In this document: one piece after another, positions 24,958 to 32,927 of the stretch | Numbering within the stretch: position 1 is the first letter of the stretch | Layout: every line of letters begins with the position of its first letter | Made by a program: the position numbers and the translations under genes | DNA from: Planctomycetaceae bacterium | Lineage (GTDB): Bacteria > Planctomycetota > Planctomycetia > Planctomycetales > Planctomycetaceae | DNA: 38,561 nt | NCBI GenBank assembly: GCA_013813775.1 | Contig: JACCRE010000114.1 | Location: 1 to 38,561 of the forward strand | Reading direction: 5' to 3' | Notes under the pieces: model-generated | What the model was told of the DNA's origin: nothing | Seen by the model: the letters and a program-made list of their open reading frames with translations, nothing else | Database searches by the model: none

Positions 24958-25584
24958 TTAGACAGCGTCGTCACCTGCTGTGATGTCTTGTGACTCGATC
25001 GCGAGCCGCTTCAGGTCCTCCGGCGTGTTCACTTGCGGCGTTTCGGGCCAATCGGAGGGCAGCGGTAGAGCGAACGCCTTCGATCGGCCGTCGGAAAGCA
25101 GCCTTTGGAACGACGCGTTCTCCTCGTCGAGCATCGCGGTGATCAACGGGAGCAGGTCGGTGTGAAAGGCCGCCGGGAAGGGTTGCCAGAACGCCGAACG
25201 GAAGGCAACGGCGGCTGAAGCGGGATTGCGTTCATCCGGAGGAAGTTGTCGCAGGATCGTGTCGATCCATTCCGCTTTGACAGCCGCCAGATCGCACGAG
25301 ACGAGCAGCAGCCAGCCGGGGCCATGCTGTGCGAGACGGTGCGCGAGCGCCGTCTCCAGACCGGTGAGCGGACCCAGGCCCGGCCGACGGTCGGCGATCG
25401 TGAGCAGGCCGAGATCGTCGTACTTGCCGACCACATCGGCGACGGCGATGACCGGTCGGCATTTCTCCGCGACTGTTACGGCGACTCTCACGATCAGGGG
25501 CACGCCGTCGAGGATCGCGCGGGCCTTGTCCGACCCGAAGCGGCTGCTCTTCCCCCCAGCAAGGACGTAGCCGGTCACGTTCAT
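24958..25584 (-). CDS. mobA: Molybdenum cofactor guanylyltransferase (MobA-like)
   Basis: A 208-aa nucleotidyltransferase. The GTP-binding signature LAGGKSSRFGSDKA is at 8-21, followed by GPLTGLETAL and the metal-binding VSCDLA, and by the C-terminal NTPEDL seen in MobA. It should attach GMP to molybdopterin to give the bis-MGD form. It begins inside the stop of the upstream gene (ATGA), so the two are probably translated together. No molybdoenzyme or other cofactor gene is in the window. Confidence 0.88.
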   Translation of the reverse strand: MNVTGYVLAGGKSSRFGSDKARAILDGVPLIVRVAVTVAEKCRPVIAVADVVGKYDDLGLLTIADRRPGLGPLTGLETALAHRLAQHGPGWLLLVSCDLAAVKAEWIDTILRQLPPDERNPASAAVAFRSAFWQPFPAAFHTDLLPLITAMLDEENASFQRLLSDGRSKAFALPLPSDWPETPQVNTPEDLKRLAIESQDITAGDDAV

Positions 25585-25955
25585 CGGTCGGCCGAGCCGC
25601 GTTCAATGCGATCGCGCTCGAACTGCTGTCGTGCCCAGCTCCAGGCGGCTACGGTGCGCGGAAAGCCGACGGTCGTCATCGCGAGAAGTATGGCTTGCTC
25701 GATCTCGGTCGGCGTCGCGCCGGCTTCGCTCGCCCGGCGGACATGACTCTTGACCGCCGATTCGAGTCCCGCGCCAAGCGACACGCCGATCTTGATGAGC
25801 GAACAGGTCTTCGCGTCGAGCGGACCGGCGGCCAAGGCCGCAGCCGTCATCGCGTCGTGGGCGGCGGCCAGATCAGGGAACTTCTCGCAAAACTGCTTGA
25901 ACGTGCCCGGCAGCTTGCTCGTCGTCGAAGATCGATCGTCGGTGTTATTGGCCAT
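25581..25955 (-). CDS. Carboxymuconolactone decarboxylase (AhpD-fold) protein without CxxC
   Basis: A 124-aa all-helical CMD-family protein: FCEKFPDLAAAHDAMTAAAL, then LDAKTCSLIKIGVSLGAG, SHVRRASEAGATPTEIEQAILLA and VGFPRTVAAWSWA. AhpD-type peroxidases carry CxxC just before SHV; here the residues are LESAVKSHV, with no Cys, so a thiol peroxidase activity is unlikely. The ATG at 25955 has AAGGAG about 6 nt upstream; the open frame to 26003 is not needed. It is coupled to mobA by a 4-bp overlap. Similar pairs with mobA-like genes would be informative, but function is unknown. Confidence 0.8.
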   Translation of the reverse strand: MANNTDDRSSTTSKLPGTFKQFCEKFPDLAAAHDAMTAAALAAGPLDAKTCSLIKIGVSLGAGLESAVKSHVRRASEAGATPTEIEQAILLAMTTVGFPRTVAAWSWARQQFERDRIERGSADR

Positions 25956-26028
25956 TCCATTCTCCTTCTGACCGAGTATGACCTGCGAAGGAGCGACACT
26001 CAAATCCAGTGGAGTCGCGGATCACCGG

Positions 26029-26057
26029 TTGCGGGACCAAGTGTTGAACGCTATTCT
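26029..26057 (+). promoter_or_regulatory. Candidate promoter of the sialidase-like gene
   Basis: TTGCGG (26029-26034) and TATTCT (26052-26057) are separated by 17 bp and lie 36 bp before the ATG at 26093. Both are imperfect. Confidence 0.35.
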
Positions 26058-26092
26058 GATTCACAATGCCTTCAGTCTCTTGGGGCGCTTTC

Positions 26093-27178
26093 ATGAATCG
26101 CCTCGCGATCATCGTCTTCTGCGTTTGCTGGACTGGTAGTGTGACCGCCGGGGAGGATACGCCCTCTTCGCTCGCCGAAGGCCGTCAGCCGCGGCTCGCG
26201 AGCGGCGAGAACGGGAACGTCTACTGCGTCTTTGGTGCAGGTGAAGACGTCTTCTGCGCCCGATCGACTGACGGGGGGGCGACTTTCTCCGCTCCGTCAA
26301 AGGTCGCGAACCATCCAGGCCTGATGCTCGGAATGCGGCGCGGCCCCCGGATCGCCGTCACGGGTGATTCGGTCGTCGTCACGGCGATCAGCAGTTCCGA
26401 TGGAAATCTCGTCGCGTGGCGGTCGGCGGATCGCGGCGAAACCTGGAGTGCCGCTGCCCGCGTCAACGATGTCGAGCGTGTCTGCCGCGAAGGCCTGCAC
26501 GACATGTCCGCCGATTCGAGCGGCGTGATAGGCGTTGCGTGGCTCGACCTGCGGAATCGCGGCACGCAGTTGTGGTCCTCGTTCTCGAAAGACGGCGGCG
26601 TCACCTGGAGTGAAAACCGGTTGGTGTACCGCTCGCCGGATGGAAGCATCTGCGAGTGCTGCCATCCGACGATCGCGTCCCACGACGGGCACTGGTCCGT
26701 CCTCTGGCGGAATAGCGTCGCGGGAAACCGGGACATCTATGTTTCGGTTTCTCCGGAAGGAACTGCGAACTTCGGTGACGCGACGCGGTTGGGCGACGAG
26801 ACATGGACTCTCGCGGCCTGCCCGATGGACGGAGGAGATCTGGCCGCCGGCTCGCGCGGAGCGTGGGCCGTCTGGCGACGGGACGCCGTGTGCTATGCGA
26901 CGGATCTCGATGATCCGTCGCATGAACGGCGCCTCGGGCGCGGCGAGCAGCCGACCGTCGCCGTGACCTCAGCCGGACCGACGTTCGCCTGGATCGCCGG
27001 TCGCCCCGGCGATCTGATGCTGCTTTCACCGAGAGAGAAACAGCCCCGAAAAATCGCCGACAGGGCGAGAGATCCCGATCTCATCTCGCTGCCAGACGGA
27101 ACCGTGCTTTGCGCGTACGAATCGATCGAAAACGACAAGGCCATCGTGCGGGTCAGCCGGGTTCCGGCCGCGAAGTGA
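26093..27178 (+). CDS. Secreted sialidase-like (BNR/Asp-box) protein
   Basis: A 361-aa exported protein with a signal peptide (1-20) and a six-bladed beta-propeller pattern. Three Asp boxes are visible: STDGGATF (58-65), SADRGETW (111-118) and SKDGGVTW (165-172). The Arg triad and Asp/Glu/Tyr set of true sialidases cannot be confirmed by eye, so it may be a non-catalytic or glycan-binding propeller. The pair C-E-C-C near 187-190 could form disulfides. The ATG at 26093 starts the signal peptide; the ATG at 26066 would precede it with nine extra residues. It converges with the sulfatase gene (17 bp between). Confidence 0.8.
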   Translation: MNRLAIIVFCVCWTGSVTAGEDTPSSLAEGRQPRLASGENGNVYCVFGAGEDVFCARSTDGGATFSAPSKVANHPGLMLGMRRGPRIAVTGDSVVVTAISSSDGNLVAWRSADRGETWSAAARVNDVERVCREGLHDMSADSSGVIGVAWLDLRNRGTQLWSSFSKDGGVTWSENRLVYRSPDGSICECCHPTIASHDGHWSVLWRNSVAGNRDIYVSVSPEGTANFGDATRLGDETWTLAACPMDGGDLAAGSRGAWAVWRRDAVCYATDLDDPSHERRLGRGEQPTVAVTSAGPTFAWIAGRPGDLMLLSPREKQPRKIADRARDPDLISLPDGTVLCAYESIENDKAIVRVSRVPAAK

Positions 27179-27195
27179 TCGCCTTCGCATTCCAC

Positions 27196-28926
27196 TTATC
27201 GAACTCGCTCGACTTCAAGATAGTACGCGCCGCGCGTCTGGCCGTCGGTGCCGGTGAGCGTCGTTTGCAGCTTCGCCGGCCCCGCCGGCAGGTCGAGCGT
27301 GACGACCGCTGCGCCCGACTCGGGATCGACCGATGCCGTTTCGCTGACTCCGCCCGCTTCGACCGTCGCCTTCGTCGCTTTGACGGCAACAGGGTGTGAC
27401 GCCGGGCGTCGGCGGAGTCGAAATTCATACCGACCCGGCTGTGCGAACTCGACGGCCCAGAACCCGTTCGAGGGCGGGTCTTTCTCGATCGTGGCCGACT
27501 GGCTCCAAGGAACGTCGTGAATTTCTCCCGAGAGCGGATGCCAGTCGTGAGCGGTCAATTCCGCGTTCGGAGCGGCGTCTGAACCAAGGACGATCCGCAC
27601 ATAGTCTTCGTTGCGGTCGGAAACATGTTCCCACCATCGCTCGTATTCCTTCTGCAATTCTCGAACGACGTCGGGGTGCCGCGATGACACGTCGTGCTGC
27701 TGACCGGGATCGACGTTCATGTCGTACAGCTCGTTTTGATCGACGAGCCGCCAGCGTTGCGTCATCACGGCGCTCTTCCGCCATTTCTGCGGATGGTCGA
27801 TGCGCTGGGATTCGACGACGAGCGTGCGATCACCCGGCCAGACCGGGGCACAAGGCACGTCTTCGCGGTGGCGGAGCCAGAACGAGAGATCGGTGCCATC
27901 CAGGTCTTCTTCCAGATCGATCGGAAAGCCTGCCAGCGAGCAGAGGGTCGGCACGAGATCGACATGTGCCGTCAACGCGTCGAGGCCATGCCCGCCGGAG
28001 ATGCCGCCCGCCGGCCAGCGGATGAAACAAGGCACGCGGTGCCCGCCTTCGTACTCGCTGCCCTTGTTGCCGCGCATCCCGGCGTTGAAGCCGCCTTTCT
28101 GATGACCGGCGGCGGTGCCGTTATCGGTGATGAAGACGAAGATGGTGTTCTCCGCGAGTCCCAGGTCGTCGAGCCGGCTGCGGAAGCGGCCGAGATTCTC
28201 GTCGATGTTCACGATCATGCCGTAGAACTCGGCGCGCGGACTCGGAACGCCCGCGTTCTTGAACGGTTCGCTGTAGGACTCAGCGACGTCGTAGGGGGAA
28301 TGCGGCGCATTCGTGGCGAGATAGAGGAAGCAGGGATCGTCTTTGTTCGCTTCGAGCCACTTCGTCGCCTCGCCGAACCAGACGTCGGTGCAATAGCCGT
28401 CGAACGTTTCGAGATGACCGTTTCGCAAATAGGTGTCGTCGAAGTAGTCGTTGCCCCAGTGGTCGGGCGTCTGGCCGACGCCGCCGCCGCCATGCACGAG
28501 CACGTGCTGGAATCCCTGATCCTGCGGCCGCAGCGGATAGTTGTCCCCGAGGTGCCACTTGCCGAAGATCGCGGTGCGATAACCGGCCTCGCCGAAGCGT
28601 TCGGCAAGCGTGGTTTCCTCGGGAGCGAGGAAAGACCGGCCCATCACGGTGTGCCACACGCCGACCCGGCGCGAATACTTGCCCGTCATCAAGGCGGAGC
28701 GGGTCGGAGCGCAGGTCGGGTCGACGTGGAAGTTCGACAGCCGCACGCTGTCGGCGTGCAGGGCGTCCATGTTGGGCGTGCGCAGCTCTTTGTTGCCGTG
28801 GCACGAGAGGTCGCCGTAGCCCTGGTCGTCGGTGATCACGACGACCACGTTCGGTCGCCGCTCAGCCTGCGCGGCGGCAGGCAGTCCCATCAGGCCGGCG
28901 AGAATCGCGAAGCGAGCGACGTTCAT
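27196..28926 (-). CDS. Secreted arylsulfatase-family sulfatase
   Basis: A 576-aa exported sulfatase. A signal peptide (1-21) precedes PNVVVVITDDQGYGDLSCHG, with metal-binding D33-D34. The formylglycine motif is C72-A-P-T-R76, followed by ALMTGKYSRR. GKWHLGD and FITDNG complete the conserved metal and substrate site. The C-terminal third (from about 480) forms a beta-rich domain typical of arylsulfatase A-like planctomycetal enzymes. The ATG at 28926 has GGAG 8 nt upstream; an open frame to 29307 overlaps the divergent hydrolase and is rejected. Together with the sialidase-like gene next door it suggests glycan breakdown. The substrate is unknown. Confidence 0.92.
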   Translation of the reverse strand: MNVARFAILAGLMGLPAAAQAERRPNVVVVITDDQGYGDLSCHGNKELRTPNMDALHADSVRLSNFHVDPTCAPTRSALMTGKYSRRVGVWHTVMGRSFLAPEETTLAERFGEAGYRTAIFGKWHLGDNYPLRPQDQGFQHVLVHGGGGVGQTPDHWGNDYFDDTYLRNGHLETFDGYCTDVWFGEATKWLEANKDDPCFLYLATNAPHSPYDVAESYSEPFKNAGVPSPRAEFYGMIVNIDENLGRFRSRLDDLGLAENTIFVFITDNGTAAGHQKGGFNAGMRGNKGSEYEGGHRVPCFIRWPAGGISGGHGLDALTAHVDLVPTLCSLAGFPIDLEEDLDGTDLSFWLRHREDVPCAPVWPGDRTLVVESQRIDHPQKWRKSAVMTQRWRLVDQNELYDMNVDPGQQHDVSSRHPDVVRELQKEYERWWEHVSDRNEDYVRIVLGSDAAPNAELTAHDWHPLSGEIHDVPWSQSATIEKDPPSNGFWAVEFAQPGRYEFRLRRRPASHPVAVKATKATVEAGGVSETASVDPESGAAVVTLDLPAGPAKLQTTLTGTDGQTRGAYYLEVERVR

Positions 28927-28996
28927 CGGGAAAACTCCGTATTGCAGAACGCCCTCAGAATGCCGGACACGATCGGCGAACGACAAGCCTCGCCGG

Positions 28997-29002
28997 TATA
29001 AT
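28997..29002 (+). promoter_or_regulatory. Perfect TATAAT -10 before the dienelactone hydrolase
   Basis: TATAAT at 28997-29002 lies 44 bp before the ATG at 29047. No recognisable -35 stands 16-18 bp upstream (CGGCGA there), so the promoter may need an activator. Confidence 0.5.
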
Positions 29003-29046
29003 CGCCGCTGTTCGTCCTCGTCCCGGCCTCTCACACGTTCGGAGCG

Positions 29047-29853
29047 ATGTTCATGCTGCGCTATCGCCTGAGTCTGAGCCTGCTCGTCGTGGCCGTCACC
29101 GCGGGGTTGCAAGCTCAGGAAGACCCCGCGAAGCAACGTCTCGAGAAATCTCCGCGACATCACGAGTGGGCCGAAGTGCCCGCGGCGAACGGACGGAAGG
29201 TGAAGTCCTTCATCGTCTTTCCCGAGACCGACAAGCCCGTTCCCGCGGTCATCGTGATTCACGAGAACCGTGGACTCAACGACTGGGCCAAGTCGGTCGC
29301 CGATCAACTCGCCGAGAAGGGCTTCGTCGCCATCGCTCCCGACCTTTTGAGCGGAACGGGACCGGACGGCGGCGGCACCGAATCGTTCGGAGCGAACGCG
29401 ACGCAGGGCATCTACGCCTTGCCGCCGGAACAGGTGACGTCAGACCTCGACGCCGTGGCCAAGTACGTCGCAGACCTCGACGCGACGAACGACAAGCTCG
29501 CCGTCGCCGGCTTTTGCTGGGGAGGCGGCCAGGCCTTTCGCTACGCGACGAACAACCCCAAGCTCGACGCGGGCTTCGTCTTCTATGGAACCGCGCCCAG
29601 CGAAGAGGATTTAAAGAAGCTCGAAGTGCCGGTCCACGGCTTCTACGGCGGCAGCGATTTTCGCATCACCGCTCAGGTGCCGAAAGTCGCGGAGACGCTG
29701 AAGGCTTCCGACAAGAAATACGACCCGGTGACCTATGAAGGAGCAGGCCACGGCTTCATGCGCTCCGGCGAGGCCGCCGACGCGAGTCCGGAGAACAAGA
29801 AAGCGATGGAGCAGGGCTGGGAGCGCTGGGTCGCGATCCTGAAGAAGCTCTGA
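29047..29853 (+). CDS. Secreted dienelactone hydrolase family protein
   Basis: A 268-aa alpha/beta hydrolase with a signal peptide (about 1-23). The nucleophile is C157 in GFCWGGG, with D204 (GGSDFR) and H235 (GAGHGF), and E73 in IHENRG corresponds to the Glu that activates the Cys in dienelactone hydrolase. The four residues make the catalytic assignment firm; the natural substrate is not. Export is a common planctomycetal variant of this family. ATG 29047 or ATG 29053 may be used; the first is taken. It diverges from the sulfatase gene. Confidence 0.9.
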   Translation: MFMLRYRLSLSLLVVAVTAGLQAQEDPAKQRLEKSPRHHEWAEVPAANGRKVKSFIVFPETDKPVPAVIVIHENRGLNDWAKSVADQLAEKGFVAIAPDLLSGTGPDGGGTESFGANATQGIYALPPEQVTSDLDAVAKYVADLDATNDKLAVAGFCWGGGQAFRYATNNPKLDAGFVFYGTAPSEEDLKKLEVPVHGFYGGSDFRITAQVPKVAETLKASDKKYDPVTYEGAGHGFMRSGEAADASPENKKAMEQGWERWVAILKKL

Positions 29854-29892
29854 GCTTGACTCTCGCAGTTTTCGACGTCGGCGGCGTCGGAA

Positions 29893-29970
29893 CGTCTTCC
29901 AGAGCCGCGACCGTCAGGAAGCGCATCAGGGTGTCCCAAACGCTCCCTGACGGTCGCGGCTCGGAAGACG
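29893..29970. repeat. GACCGTCAGG-type inverted-repeat element, copy 1
   Basis: The left arm 29893-29923 and right arm 29941-29970 are inverted copies with one inserted base and one mismatch, and a loop of 17 bp. The core is GAGCCGCGACCGTCAGG. It lies between the convergent dienelactone hydrolase and leucine-rich-repeat genes. A second copy is at 36365-36435. Confidence 0.85.
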
Positions 29971-30079
29971 CAAGCGAAGCCTCACCCCTCGATCCTGTCG
30001 CCTTTGCGATCCCTGCGCCTTTGGCGTGAAGCCTGTTCCATCTCAAAAACCGCGAAAGTCGAACGCAGCGGGCTTCATT

Positions 30080-30685
30080 TCACGTCTTGGCGGGTTTTGG
30101 CGCTTCGACGGCCTCTTTGGGGCCTGCCGGCTTGGGTTCTTCCGGCCCACCGATGATCTGTAGCTCCGGGAGCTGCTCGCGAAGTTTGCGAACGCCGTCG
30201 AGGGTGACTTTCGTCTCCCAGACAAAAAGTTTCTTCAGCCCCGCGAGGCCGCCCAGCGGTTCGAGGCCGGCGTCGGTGATGTTCGTGCCGTAGAGGTTCA
30301 GGTATTCGAGCTTCTGCAGGCCCGCCAGATTCGGCAGCGCGGCGTCGGTGATCGCGGTCTTCTCGAGATGCAGCCGCGTGAGCTCCGTCAGCGGCTTGAG
30401 GTATTGAGCCAGGTCGTCGTTCAGATTCGTGCCGCGCAGGTTGAGATGTGCGAGGCGAGCCTTGACCCCGTCCAGCGTTTTAAGAATTTCCGGCGTCAAC
30501 TCCACGTTGCTGAGATGGAACGCCACGTCGAGCCGCGGGTCGTTTTGCGCGACTTCGAGGACTTGCCCGCCTGTTTGACGCACCGCCTGCACGGCTGCTT
30601 GATCCGCCGGTTCTTGAGAAACCGCCGGTGCGACGGTCAAAGCGATACACGCGGCAGCGACGCTGAACCGTAAGCAAGAAGTCAT
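30080..30685 (-). CDS. Exported leucine-rich-repeat protein
   Basis: A 201-aa protein with a signal peptide (about 1-23) and four to five leucine-rich repeats of the 24-25-residue internalin-like type (LAHLNLRGTNL, LTRLHLEKTAITDAAL, LEYLNLYGTNITDAGL, LKKLFVWETKVTLDGV). The C-terminal 22 residues are Pro/Lys/Ala-rich and probably disordered. Such short proteins are numerous in planctomycetes and are thought to mediate protein contacts. No partner is evident nearby. Confidence 0.85.
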   Translation of the reverse strand: MTSCLRFSVAAACIALTVAPAVSQEPADQAAVQAVRQTGGQVLEVAQNDPRLDVAFHLSNVELTPEILKTLDGVKARLAHLNLRGTNLNDDLAQYLKPLTELTRLHLEKTAITDAALPNLAGLQKLEYLNLYGTNITDAGLEPLGGLAGLKKLFVWETKVTLDGVRKLREQLPELQIIGGPEEPKPAGPKEAVEAPKPAKT

Positions 30686-30961
30686 GATGGACGCCTCCGC
30701 TGGAGAATTCGGATCGGCTCAGGGAGAACGGCAGAATTGAAAGGATCGGCGTCGGGAGAGTCGTCCGCGGCGGAAGAAGCCGGCGAAATCCGGGATTCTC
30801 ACTTCCGCCGTCCTCATTTCTTCCGTTTTCACGAAATGCGTCTCTGAAGTTACGGCGGTCGTGCCGCCGGTGCAACCTGCTGGGCGACGCGCAGTTGCTC
30901 TCGCCGTATTTGGCGTCGTTCGCTAGGGTCCGCGAGCCTCTTTAGCCGTAGCGAGACCGTC
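30686..30961. other. Divergent gap, LRR protein / mlaE
   Basis: 276 bp without a gene. It holds a degenerate purine/pyrimidine-rich stretch (TCTCACTTC and TTCTTCCG near 30797-30826) reminiscent of one arm of the element at 34779-34909, and no convincing promoter for mlaE. Confidence 0.35.
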
Positions 30962-31801
30962 ATGAGCGCCGTTGCCACCCGCCCGCCAATCGATACGCCG
31001 GTTCACGCGCTCGGGCGCGTGATCTTGAACGCGGTGTCGGCGGTGGGTGACTTGACGTTGTTCGCCCTGGCTCTCGCACGCGGATTGGTTGCCGGTGCGC
31101 CACGTCGCGACGTGTTGCTGCCAGCGATGTACCAGATCGGCGTGCTGAGCGTGCCCGTCGTGCTCATCACGGGCGCATTCATCGGCATGGTGCTCGCGGT
31201 TCAGGGTTTCGACCAACTGCGGATGATGCACATGGAAAGCCGGCTCGGCAGCGTGATCAACGTCTCGCTGGTCAAAGAACTGGGCCCAGTGCTGGCCGCG
31301 GTCATGCTGGCCGGCCGCGTCGGCTGCGCGATCGCCGCCGAATTGGGCACGATGCGCGTGACCGAGCAGATCGACGCGTTGCGTGCCTTGGGCGCCGACC
31401 CGATTCGGTATCTGGTCGTGCCTCGATTTCTGGCGTGCGTCCTGCTGATTCCCACGCTGACGGTCCTGGGTGACGCGACCGGCATGCTGGGCGGGGGAAT
31501 CTTCGCCACGCAAGTCCTGGGCATCGACGATTTCTACTTCTGGCACCACACGTTTCGCTTCATCACCGCGTTCGACTTCCTGAGCGGCCTGTTCAAGAGC
31601 GTCTTTTTCGGCGGAACGATCGCCGTCGTCGCGTGTCACCGCGGCTTTCATTGCGGGGCGGGGGCGGAGGGCGTCGGTAGGGCCGCCACCGAAACGTTCG
31701 TGCTGTCGTTCGTGCTGATCCTCGCTCTCGATTTCATGCTCGGCATCCTGATCGGGACGACCTATCGGCTGATCTGGCCGGCACCGATCACGATTGCGTG
31801 A
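30962..31801 (+). CDS. mlaE: MlaE-family lipid ABC transporter permease
   Basis: A 279-aa inner-membrane permease of the Mla/MCE lipid transport system, which moves phospholipids between inner and outer membranes. Five or six hydrophobic helices and the family motifs are present: [40 protein letters not shown] with [11 protein letters not shown] (coupling to the ATPase), and [16 protein letters not shown] near the C-terminus. It is followed 83 bp later by mlaF and then mlaD. Genes for MlaB and MlaC are not in the window. Confidence 0.92.
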   Translation: MSAVATRPPIDTPVHALGRVILNAVSAVGDLTLFALALARGLVAGAPRRDVLLPAMYQIGVLSVPVVLITGAFIGMVLAVQGFDQLRMMHMESRLGSVINVSLVKELGPVLAAVMLAGRVGCAIAAELGTMRVTEQIDALRALGADPIRYLVVPRFLACVLLIPTLTVLGDATGMLGGGIFATQVLGIDDFYFWHHTFRFITAFDFLSGLFKSVFFGGTIAVVACHRGFHCGAGAEGVGRAATETFVLSFVLILALDFMLGILIGTTYRLIWPAPITIA

Positions 31802-31884
31802 GGCTGTGAGGAGACAGGAGACGGAATAAACCGCTCCACGCAGTGCCCGGACTTCCCATTCCCCATTCTCCCTCTTTCGCTCCG

Positions 31885-32688
31885 ATGACGGCCCCCGTTC
31901 CGAAACTCGCCCTGCGCGACGTCGATCGACGTTTCGGATCGCAATCCATTCTGCGTGGGCTGTCGATCGACGTGTTTCCCGGCGAAACGCTGGTTTTGAT
32001 TGGTGAAAGCGGCTGCGGGAAGAGCCTGACGCTCAAGCTCATAATGGATCTGCTCGCGCCGTCGTCCGGCGTCGTCGCCTGGGACGGAGAAGACGTCGCC
32101 ACGATTCCGCCACGCGAACGCACCCGCCGGCGGCTCAGGTTTGGTTACCTGTTCCAAGGCGCCGCCCTCTTCGACAGCTTGAGCGTTTACGAGAACGTCG
32201 CGTTCGGCCTCAAGCAGAACACCGATCTTTCCCCCGATCGCATGCAAGAGATCGTCGCCGATCGCCTGCACGAAGTCGGACTGAGCGACGCGATCTGCGA
32301 CCGCAAACCCGCCCAACTTTCCGGCGGCCAGAAAAAGCGGGTTGCGCTCGCCCGCGCCCTGGCTCTGATGCCGGAGGTGATGTTCTACGACGAACCCACG
32401 ACAGGTCTCGACCCGATCATGACCGACGTGATCAACGAACTGATCGTGCAAACGAGCCGCAGCCGACCGGTGACGAGCATCGTGGTGACGCATGAGATGT
32501 CGACGGTCCGCAAGGTGGCCGACCGTGTCGTCATGCTGTATCCGACATCGCGACTCGACGAACACGAATCACAGGTCATCTTCAACGGCACCGCCGCAGA
32601 GGCGTTCGAGTCGGAAGATCCTCGGGTCCTGCAATTCGTGCTCGGACAGGCAGGTGATCGCCTCCGCGAGCTCGAAGCGGCTCGTTGA
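31885..32688 (+). CDS. mlaF: MlaF-family ABC transporter ATPase
   Basis: A 267-aa ABC ATPase that powers the MlaE permease. The Walker A motif is GESGCGKS (40-47), the signature LSGGQKKRVALARAL starts at 145, Walker B is VMFYDEPTTGLDP and the switch His is in VVTHEM. The ATG at 31885 is chosen over a GTG at 31843, whose extra 14 residues (GLPIPHSPSFA) are read from intergenic sequence. The stop codon TGA (32686-32688) lies in the first unit of a GTTGAGG tandem repeat. Confidence 0.93.
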   Translation: MTAPVPKLALRDVDRRFGSQSILRGLSIDVFPGETLVLIGESGCGKSLTLKLIMDLLAPSSGVVAWDGEDVATIPPRERTRRRLRFGYLFQGAALFDSLSVYENVAFGLKQNTDLSPDRMQEIVADRLHEVGLSDAICDRKPAQLSGGQKKRVALARALALMPEVMFYDEPTTGLDPIMTDVINELIVQTSRSRPVTSIVVTHEMSTVRKVADRVVMLYPTSRLDEHESQVIFNGTAAEAFESEDPRVLQFVLGQAGDRLRELEAAR

Positions 32689-32711
32689 GGGTTGAGGGTT
32701 GAGGGTTGAGG
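32684..32711 (+). repeat. Four perfect tandem copies of GTTGAGG over the mlaF stop
   Basis: The heptamer GTTGAGG is repeated four times without change, followed by a partial unit. The first unit contains the mlaF stop codon, so expansion or contraction would not alter the protein. The same heptamer occurs between ald and nadC. Confidence 0.9.
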
Positions 32712-32821
32712 GTCTGCACACTTTCAGGGGCGACTTCACGAGAAACATCGGAACCTCACAAACCGGTCTGGTCGTGGAAGGCCGTCATTCCCTAGAGTCC
32801 GTCGATTCCCTTTCGGCGAGG

Positions 32822-32890
32822 GTGGCACGCCCAGAATGGGCGTGGTCGACCACGGGTCGCCACGCCCTTCCTGTCGTCAGAGCGTGCCAC
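32822..32890. repeat. GTGGCACGCCC-type inverted-repeat element inside the mla cluster
   Basis: GTGGCACGC at 32822-32830 faces GCGTGCCAC at 32882-32890, with an inner pair GGGCGTGG 32838-32845 and CCACGCCC 32860-32867. It sits in the 239-bp gap between mlaF and mlaD, so a transcript of the cluster would carry a strong nested hairpin there. Confidence 0.85.
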
Positions 32891-32927
32891 ACACCGTCCG
32901 CTGTTTCGTGCCTCTCGACTGTCCGCG

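Noticed and set aside
22252-24983. Long frames of 753 aa (plus) and 406 aa (minus)
   Set aside because: Both are Arg-rich shadows over the polytopic membrane protein, a usual effect of GC-rich DNA.
27694-29001. 435-aa plus-strand open frame
   Set aside because: It is antisense to the second sulfatase and has no motif of its own.
32684-32711. Tandem GTTGAGG considered as a CRISPR or telomere-like array
   Set aside because: The units are 7 bp with no spacers and only four copies; there are no cas genes in the window.
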